In this document: positions 6,429-11,758 of the stretch, one piece after another
Position numbering within the stretch: position 1 is the first letter of the stretch
Layout: the number at the start of each line of letters is the position of its first letter
DNA from: an uncultured Bacteroidota bacterium
GTDB taxonomy: Bacteria > Bacteroidota > Bacteroidia > Chitinophagales > Chitinophagaceae
NCBI GenBank assembly: GCA_903933995.1
Contig: CAIZMD010000509.1
Coordinates: 1 to 11,758 of the forward strand
Length of the DNA: 11,758 nt
Direction of reading: 5' to 3'
Translations under genes and position numbers: made by a program
The notes under the pieces: model-generated
The model's input: the letters and a program-made list of their open reading frames with translations, nothing else
What the model was told of the DNA's origin: nothing
Databases searched by the model: none

Positions 6429-7481
6429 ATGAAACACTTGAAAATCTATCACAAGCAAGATCTGCTTTCTGTTACCAAGATTAGAAGGTTTGAAACCAAA
6501 TTAGGGGAGCGCATTCAGGTAATAGCAGATAGTAACCAATTGGAAAAGTCTTTGCTAGAAAGCACGGCTAGCTATGTGTTATTTGGCATACCAGAAGATA
6601 TTGGGGTAAAAGCCAATCTAGGTATTGGCGGGGCCGATTCCGCTTGGGTGCCCTTCTTGCAATCCTTTCTCAATATTCAGAGTAATGACTTTTTTGAAGG
6701 CGGAGAAATCTTGTTATTGGGTCATTTTGATTTTTCCGATATGGAACATTTGATTGAGCAAAACGCCTTGAGTTTTGATGAAAAATCTGAGGCTTTTAGA
6801 CACGCTGTAAATGCCATTGATGAAGAGGTAGAACAGTTGGTTAAATTGATTACGCAATACAAGAAAATTCCCATTGTCATTGGCGGCGGTCATAACAATT
6901 CCTATCCCTGTATCAAAGGTTCTGCAAAGGGTTATTATAAAGCTGGTGTATTACCCATTGCGCAATTAAATGCCATTAACCTAGACGCACACGCAGATTT
7001 TAGACCCATGGAAGGAAGACATAGTGGCAATGGATTTACCTATGCGGAAGAAGACGGATACCTTGAAAAGTACTGTGTCATTGGCATTCATGAGAATTAC
7101 CTTCCACAAAATGTATGGATGGATATTGTGAACAATCCTTTTGTGGATTGCATTACCTATGAAGACATTTTTGTACACGAAAAAAGAACATTTCTACAGG
7201 CCGTTGGGCATGCAACCTCTTTTACGGATGATAGTCTTTGTGGCATAGAACTAGACCTAGATTGCATTGAGGGGGTCTTGAGTAGTGCACAAACCCCTGT
7301 AGGCATTAGCCCTAATCAAGCTAGACAATATATTCAATTTGCTACGGCTCAATCCAAGCCAGCTTATCTGCATATTTGTGAAGGTGCTACCCATTTATCT
7401 GATGGTAGAACTGATGGTAGTACGGGTAAGCTCATCAGCTATTTGGTAAGCGATTTTGTCAAAGCCATGCAGATAGTTTAG
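6429..7481 (+). CDS. hutG: Formimidoylglutamase, arginase/agmatinase-family hydrolase
   Basis: A 350-residue ureohydrolase-fold enzyme. Next to hutI the expected reaction is N-formimidoyl-L-glutamate to glutamate plus formamide. The binuclear manganese site is recognisable: GGGHN with H155 (152-156), LDAHADFR with D186, H188 and D190 (185-192), and ELDLD with D276 and D278 (274-278). Flanking text is lineage-specific rather than textbook: GGGHN where GGDH or GGGHE is common, and DLDCIEG where DVDGLDP or similar is usual. An N-terminal extension of about 50 residues precedes the first core strand (SYVLFGIPEDIGV, 48-60). The ATG at 6429 is the only good start. Arginase or agmatinase activity is the main alternative, given the arginine genes nearby, but pairing with hutI favours HutG. 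Confidence 0.8.
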   Translation: MKHLKIYHKQDLLSVTKIRRFETKLGERIQVIADSNQLEKSLLESTASYVLFGIPEDIGVKANLGIGGADSAWVPFLQSFLNIQSNDFFEGGEILLLGHFDFSDMEHLIEQNALSFDEKSEAFRHAVNAIDEEVEQLVKLITQYKKIPIVIGGGHNNSYPCIKGSAKGYYKAGVLPIAQLNAINLDAHADFRPMEGRHSGNGFTYAEEDGYLEKYCVIGIHENYLPQNVWMDIVNNPFVDCITYEDIFVHEKRTFLQAVGHATSFTDDSLCGIELDLDCIEGVLSSAQTPVGISPNQARQYIQFATAQSKPAYLHICEGATHLSDGRTDGSTGKLISYLVSDFVKAMQIV

Positions 7482-7530
7482 GAACCCATCCAATCTACCA
7501 TTTAAAATAATGCTATCTTTTACAAACTGC

Positions 7531-9996
7531 CTAACCTAGATTACCTCCGCCTGGTTTCTTAATTGGTGCTGGCATGGTTGCTTTTGGTTTTTCTCCTTGT
7601 TTCAAAACAGGTGGAGGCGTAACAATAGGTTTGTTATCGGGTAGTTTTGCAGGTTGTTTGTCCTTGGTCTCCAAAGGTTTTGGAACCCCAGTTTTGCCTG
7701 CTTCTAAGGGGTCAGATTCCGCCTTAATATCTTCGGGTTTTATGTCTTTTGGAATTTCATAATCATTCACCGTTCCATTACCTTGGTCTTCTCCTTCTGC
7801 ACCTAATGGAGCCGTAGTGCCATTGATATAGTCTATGATAATATCATTGGTCATGACTTCAGGTTTCACAAAAGTTTGACTGGCATCTAATCCGCAATTA
7901 GGATCTGCAGATGCTTTGGCAAAGAAATAAGCCCAAATGGGCATGGCTGCTCTAGCACCCTGACCATTGAGATTTTCATTTTTAAAACGAATAAATCGAT
8001 CATCTGCACCTACCCAGGTTCCAGCCATCAATTGTGGCGTGTAACCCATAAACCATGCATCGGAATTGTCATTAGTGGTACCTGTTTTACCAGCTACTTC
8101 TAAATTCCCAGGTAAGTCATAAGCCCAAATACCACGTGCTGTACCATATTGGATAACGCCTTGCATCATTTTTACAATGGAATAGGCTGTTACTTCACTA
8201 ATCACTTCTTTACGCTGTGGTGTAAAGCTTTCCAAAACATTGCCATTTCTGTCTTCAATGCGGGTAATATACATGGGTTTGGCATTGAATCCCCTTCCTG
8301 GAAACATACTATATGCCTGCATCATTTCAAACAATGAAATCTCGCAAGAACCTAGGGCAATAGAAGGGTAGGGCTCAATCTTGGTTTGAAGGTTGAGTTT
8401 TTTTAAGTAGTCCACAAATCTCTTGGCGCCATTATTTCCGGTAGCGTCTAATTGCTTCATAATATAAGCCGAGGCACAGTTTCTAGACTTGGCCAAAGCT
8501 TCAGCCATTGGCATGGTAGCTCCTGTACATGATTTACTGGTAGCTGGTACTAAGCCATATTGCCCAAAACTTTGTTGATTGTCATTTACAGGAGTATTGG
8601 GTGTGAAACCAGCTTCCTCAATTGCCAGACTATACAACAGTGGTTTCATGGTAGAACCTACCTGACGTTTGGTATTGATATTGGCGTGATCATATTTAAA
8701 GGTTTTAAAGTCAATACCCCCCACCCAAGCTTTTACTTCACCTGTCATTGGTTCCATGACCATAAAACCAGCTTGCAACATTTGTCTGTGGTACTTGATA
8801 GAATCATAAGGAGACATGGTAGTATCCTTTCCTCGAGTGCTATTCCAAGCAAAAACGTGCATAGGAATTTTTACTTTAAAGGAGGCTTTAATTTCGTCTT
8901 CATTCAAACCTTCTTTTTTCAGATTCTTCCAACGGTCACTCTGTTTCATGGAAGCATCAAGCACTTGCTGAAAGTTTTTCCAAATGCTCCCATCTTTCAT
9001 ATTTTCCTGCGTATTCAATAGCTTCTGCATATAGCTCATATGCTTTGCTACTGCTTCCTCTGCATATTGTTGCATTCTTGGGTTGATAGTGGTATAGATA
9101 CGCAAACCATCTCTATACAAATCATAATTATCTCCATTGCTCTTGGTATGGGTCTTGCACCATTTCTTCATTTCTTCTCCCAAAACCATTCTAAAATAGG
9201 GCCCCAGACCAGCACTTTCATCCAGCTTCTTAAAATTGAGCTCAATGGGTTTTCTTTTTAAAATTTCAGCTTCAGCAGAATTCAAATAGTCCTTGGCAAC
9301 CATTCGGTTGAATACCAAGTTCCTTCTTTCTAAAGCCTGTCTGGGATTTCTACGAGGATTGTATAATCCAGGTCCATTGATCATGCCAATCAGTACAGCC
9401 GCTTCTTCTACATTCAAACGGTCAGGTTCTTTTTGGAAAAAGGTTTTGGCACCGTTTCTAATACCAAAAACATTGTCTCCAAATGCCACGGTATTTAAAT
9501 ACAAGGTTAGAATTTCTTCTTTGGTAAAATTCCTTTCTAACTTAATGGCAATGATGCATTCTTTTAATTTTTGAATACTGCGCAACAAGAAATTCTTGGT
9601 GCTCCAGTTTTCTGTAAACAGATTTTTGGCCGTTTGCATGGTAATGGTACTTGCTCCACCTTGGCTACCCAAGTATAAAAAAGCCCTTGCCAACCCTTGT
9701 GCATCAATACCGCTATGGTCATAAAAACGTTTGTCCTCGGTTGCTACCAACGCATTAATGGCGTGTTTGCTAATGTCTTTGTATTGTACATTTATCCTGT
9801 CTTCAATATAGTATTTCCCCATCAGATAACCATCTTGGGCATAGACCTGACTGGCTTGCAAAGCCGTAGGGTTTTCAATATCCTCAATATCTGGCATGTC
9901 TCCAATCCATCCCCAATTGAGCATGAGTAGGAAAAGGACAACAAAGCCTAATCCACCAAAGAAAATCTTCCAAAATATTTTAACTGGTCTAGACAT
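7531..9996 (-). CDS. Class A penicillin-binding protein 1A (bifunctional glycosyltransferase/transpeptidase)
   Basis: An inner-membrane peptidoglycan synthase of 821 residues. It has a short cytoplasmic tail and one membrane segment (about 8-30). The GT51 glycan polymerase domain follows, with EDKRFYDH and catalytic E87 (87-94), GGASTITMQTAKNLF (113-127), and KLERNFTKEEILTLYLN with the second Glu, E154 (152-168). After a linker with a charged insertion (about 320-400), the transpeptidase domain has the S448-T-M-K451 nucleophile motif, S504-R-N506 and K637-T-G-T640. All catalytic motifs are intact. The last 85 or so residues are Pro/Lys/Gly-rich and look disordered, ending GGGNLG, and would be periplasmic. 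The gene lies 72 bases downstream of sprE on the same strand and may share its transcript. It converges on hutG with 49 bases between them; no clear terminator hairpin is seen there. Confidence 0.97.
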   Translation of the reverse strand: MSRPVKIFWKIFFGGLGFVVLFLLMLNWGWIGDMPDIEDIENPTALQASQVYAQDGYLMGKYYIEDRINVQYKDISKHAINALVATEDKRFYDHSGIDAQGLARAFLYLGSQGGASTITMQTAKNLFTENWSTKNFLLRSIQKLKECIIAIKLERNFTKEEILTLYLNTVAFGDNVFGIRNGAKTFFQKEPDRLNVEEAAVLIGMINGPGLYNPRRNPRQALERRNLVFNRMVAKDYLNSAEAEILKRKPIELNFKKLDESAGLGPYFRMVLGEEMKKWCKTHTKSNGDNYDLYRDGLRIYTTINPRMQQYAEEAVAKHMSYMQKLLNTQENMKDGSIWKNFQQVLDASMKQSDRWKNLKKEGLNEDEIKASFKVKIPMHVFAWNSTRGKDTTMSPYDSIKYHRQMLQAGFMVMEPMTGEVKAWVGGIDFKTFKYDHANINTKRQVGSTMKPLLYSLAIEEAGFTPNTPVNDNQQSFGQYGLVPATSKSCTGATMPMAEALAKSRNCASAYIMKQLDATGNNGAKRFVDYLKKLNLQTKIEPYPSIALGSCEISLFEMMQAYSMFPGRGFNAKPMYITRIEDRNGNVLESFTPQRKEVISEVTAYSIVKMMQGVIQYGTARGIWAYDLPGNLEVAGKTGTTNDNSDAWFMGYTPQLMAGTWVGADDRFIRFKNENLNGQGARAAMPIWAYFFAKASADPNCGLDASQTFVKPEVMTNDIIIDYINGTTAPLGAEGEDQGNGTVNDYEIPKDIKPEDIKAESDPLEAGKTGVPKPLETKDKQPAKLPDNKPIVTPPPVLKQGEKPKATMPAPIKKPGGGNLG

Positions 9997-10017
9997 AAAA
10001 AAGGTATGATGGAAATG

Positions 10018-10025
10018 TAAACTTA
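10018..10025 (-). promoter_or_regulatory. Weak -7-like element before the penicillin-binding protein gene
   Basis: On the minus strand TAAGTTTA matches the Bacteroidota -7 element TAnnTTTG at five of its six fixed positions, 21 bases upstream of the ATG at 9996. The -33 match is poor (TTTC). If real it would give the gene a promoter independent of sprE; otherwise the two are simply co-transcribed. Confidence 0.18.
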
Positions 10026-10068
10026 TCGTAAATCTATAGAACTGCCTGAAACAACTATGCTAAAATGG

Positions 10069-11758
10069 TTAAAAAATATCAGGGAATACCCCATGTAAGA
10101 AGGTTCTATATTCCTGAATGTCTTTTTTAGATTTCAGAACGGTTAAATTGGCGCCACTTAAAATTAGAAAACTATACTTCTCTTTAGCTAACCAAGGAAC
10201 AATTCTAGAAGCAGCTTGGGGTTTGGTTTTGTTTATATAGCCTACCGCGTCACCTGCATTGGCAAATGGGCCAACCAAGATCAATTGGAGATTTGCCTGA
10301 ATAGTTTCATTGCCAATGGCCAGATTTTGATTACTATACTGCTCCCTATTAAACCTATTAAAGGCGTTTTTGGCTTCTCCCGCAAAAATGCCATCCACTT
10401 TGTCAAGCACTATGGCCACAAAATGTGGATCATTGGCATTAAAGGCATATTGATTACTTGGAGCTTGTTTAATAGGTTCTAGTTTGTGCATAGGAGCATC
10501 TACCAGCACTATCGTTGGTTGTTTTCTAGTTGTATCTACTTTAGGAGAAGCCAGCACTATCGTCGGTTGTTTTCTTAGGGTATCTACCTTGGGAGGAGCC
10601 ACAGCCACAATTACGGGTTTCTCTGTTGGTTCAAGTGTATTGGGTTTGATTTTTAAAACCGGAGCTACTTGTTGGGTAATCTCGGCTTTGGGAGCAGGGG
10701 ATTTTTTAACCGTATTAACATCATTGAGTTCAATGGGCCTACCCGAAATTTCTTCTGGTTTCTCAATCTTCAAATCGGTCAAATAGGTTTCAATTTCCTT
10801 TCTTCTTTTTAAGACGTCAACCATGGTATTGGCCTTCTCTTTTAAAGGGGAATTTGGGAATAGTTTGGTGATTTCCTGCAATCGATTAATAGCAATACTA
10901 TCCTCCCTATTTTTTACATAATAGATGGCTTCTATATAGAGCTGTTGTGGGGTCCAATAAGATTTACCCCATTTTTTATCTGCTGTTTCTTTTACTTGTA
11001 ATGCTTCTTTAAAAGACCCTGCTAAAAACAAATCATAGACTTGCTCATAAGCTATTGTTGCATTGTCTTTGGCAATAGGTTTGCCCTGTTGTTGTACTAA
11101 TTTATTGTATTTACCATTTGCAAAATTGGATTTCAATAATTGTCTAACCGAATCAGCTTGAATGGGTTGATTATTTCTATCATAACAAATGGCCAAATTG
11201 AATAGGGCTTTTTCAGTTTCACTCACATCGGGGAATTGGGTCACAATGTCTCTGTATTCTTTGATGGCACTTGGGTAATCACCTAGGTTCAATTGATACA
11301 GTGCCCCATTTTCCATAGATGCTTTGAGTATGGCCAAATAAGAAACAGACATTTGCTCAGAAGTCAAAGGCAGTTTTGCCAATAGGGATTCCATGGTTAA
11401 TTCTTCAACCGGCGCAGCTGCTGAATTGTTGGCAGTAGGGGCTGTGTTACTGTTACTATTCATAGCCGATTTCTGGGCAAAAGATTTTTCTACGGCAGCT
11501 TGTCTACGCCAATTATCTACGTTGGGACGCGTTCCCCATTTTGATTTAAATTCAGAATAACCTCTTGATTTTAATCCTGCATTTTGAAAGTAAAATTCAT
11601 TGGCGCCAGTAGCAAATAAATCAGCATCTTGACTTGGGCCACCAGCAAATCCACCGCCAAATCCGGGTTCCTGATTATCCAGATCTTTTAATCCAGCCTC
11701 TTTTCTCAAAGCTTTGAGTTTGGCTTTTAATATAGCATTGCGCTGATCAATGGGCATT
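10069..11758 (-). CDS. sprE: PorW/SprE-type lipoprotein of type IX secretion and gliding, C-terminal part
   Basis: About 562 C-terminal residues of a gene that runs off the right edge; the family is roughly 850-900 residues. The start, signal peptide and lipobox are outside the window, so the Met at 11757 is probably internal. SprE/PorW is needed for the type IX secretion system in Bacteroidota. Diagnostic text is EFYFQNAGLKSRGYSEF-KSKWGTRPNVDNWRR (54-85). It is followed by TPR-like helices, including YQLNLGDYPSAIKEYRDIV (154-172) and ALFNLAICYDRNNQPIQADS (184-203), and another repeat near 240-315. A Pro/Lys/Val-rich linker (about 335-440) contains a two-copy tandem repeat. A conserved C-terminal domain (443-562, from DPHFVAIVLDKVDG) follows. 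The penicillin-binding protein gene lies downstream. Secretion-system membership is family knowledge, not visible from other T9SS genes here. Confidence 0.85.
   Translation of the reverse strand, partial: MPIDQRNAILKAKLKALRKEAGLKDLDNQEPGFGGGFAGGPSQDADLFATGANEFYFQNAGLKSRGYSEFKSKWGTRPNVDNWRRQAAVEKSFAQKSAMNSNSNTAPTANNSAAAPVEELTMESLLAKLPLTSEQMSVSYLAILKASMENGALYQLNLGDYPSAIKEYRDIVTQFPDVSETEKALFNLAICYDRNNQPIQADSVRQLLKSNFANGKYNKLVQQQGKPIAKDNATIAYEQVYDLFLAGSFKEALQVKETADKKWGKSYWTPQQLYIEAIYYVKNREDSIAINRLQEITKLFPNSPLKEKANTMVDVLKRRKEIETYLTDLKIEKPEEISGRPIELNDVNTVKKSPAPKAEITQQVAPVLKIKPNTLEPTEKPVIVAVAPPKVDTLRKQPTIVLASPKVDTTRKQPTIVLVDAPMHKLEPIKQAPSNQYAFNANDPHFVAIVLDKVDGIFAGEAKNAFNRFNREQYSNQNLAIGNETIQANLQLILVGPFANAGDAVGYINKTKPQAASRIVPWLAKEKYSFLILSGANLTVLKSKKDIQEYRTFLHGVFPDIF
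10505..10600 (-). repeat. Tandem repeat, two 48-base units within sprE
   Basis: Units at 10505-10552 and 10553-10600 are near-identical on the plus strand (both begin AGCACTATCGT-GGTTGTTTTCT with few mismatches). Each encodes 16 residues of the form PKVDT-x-RKQPTIVL (residues about 389-418 of the visible protein). They lie in the Pro-rich linker before the C-terminal domain, so copy-number change would keep the reading frame. Confidence 0.85.

Noticed and set aside
7482..7530. Terminator between hutG and the penicillin-binding protein gene
   Set aside because: No stable hairpin with a T tract is visible on either strand.
8560..9021. Plus-strand open frame of 153 codons inside the penicillin-binding protein gene
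   Set aside because: It lies fully antisense to a gene with all catalytic motifs intact, and its translation shows no family motif.
1..11758. CRISPR array, transposon, prophage, toxin-antitoxin or defence system
   Set aside because: No regularly spaced repeats, transposase, integrase or defence-family protein was seen; all genes read as ordinary chromosomal functions.

Overview
This AT-rich window looks like chromosomal DNA of a Bacteroidota bacterium, most likely from the Chitinophagaceae or a nearby family (the family is inferred, not proven). Three things point there: the C-terminal part of a PorW/SprE-type lipoprotein of the type IX secretion system and gliding machinery, the lack of Shine-Dalgarno sites with one clear TAAAA-type ribosome site, and promoter-like TAnnTTTG text. 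It is densely coding. Nine protein genes were found, the last cut by the right edge. The longest gap is 172 bases. I saw no rRNA, tRNA, CRISPR array, insertion sequence or prophage gene.

Left part (54-1796, plus strand): an RmlD-like short-chain dehydrogenase/epimerase, then a small CHAD-domain protein, a fold that binds polyphosphate. A promoter-like element and an inverted repeat lie just upstream of the CHAD gene. The CHAD gene and the next gene converge so tightly that their stop codons interlock.

Middle part (1793-7481): an amino-acid nitrogen catabolism block in two divergent arms. On the minus strand, a CrtA-like (spheroidene monooxygenase family) gene is followed by an arginine deiminase homologue and a CtlX-type citrulline hydrolase. 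The last two are 10 bases apart and probably translationally coupled. Together they could take arginine to ornithine, CO2 and ammonia without carbamoyl phosphate. On the plus strand, hutI and hutG-like genes encode the last two steps of histidine degradation to glutamate. hutH and hutU are not in the window.

Right part (7531-11758, minus strand): sprE/porW (partial) and then a class A penicillin-binding protein. These are two envelope functions 72 bases apart and probably co-transcribed. I found no single clearly undescribed system. The most notable points are the split arginine-to-ornithine pair, a carotenoid-oxygenase relative sitting among amino-acid catabolic genes, and the low-complexity regions of the two envelope proteins.
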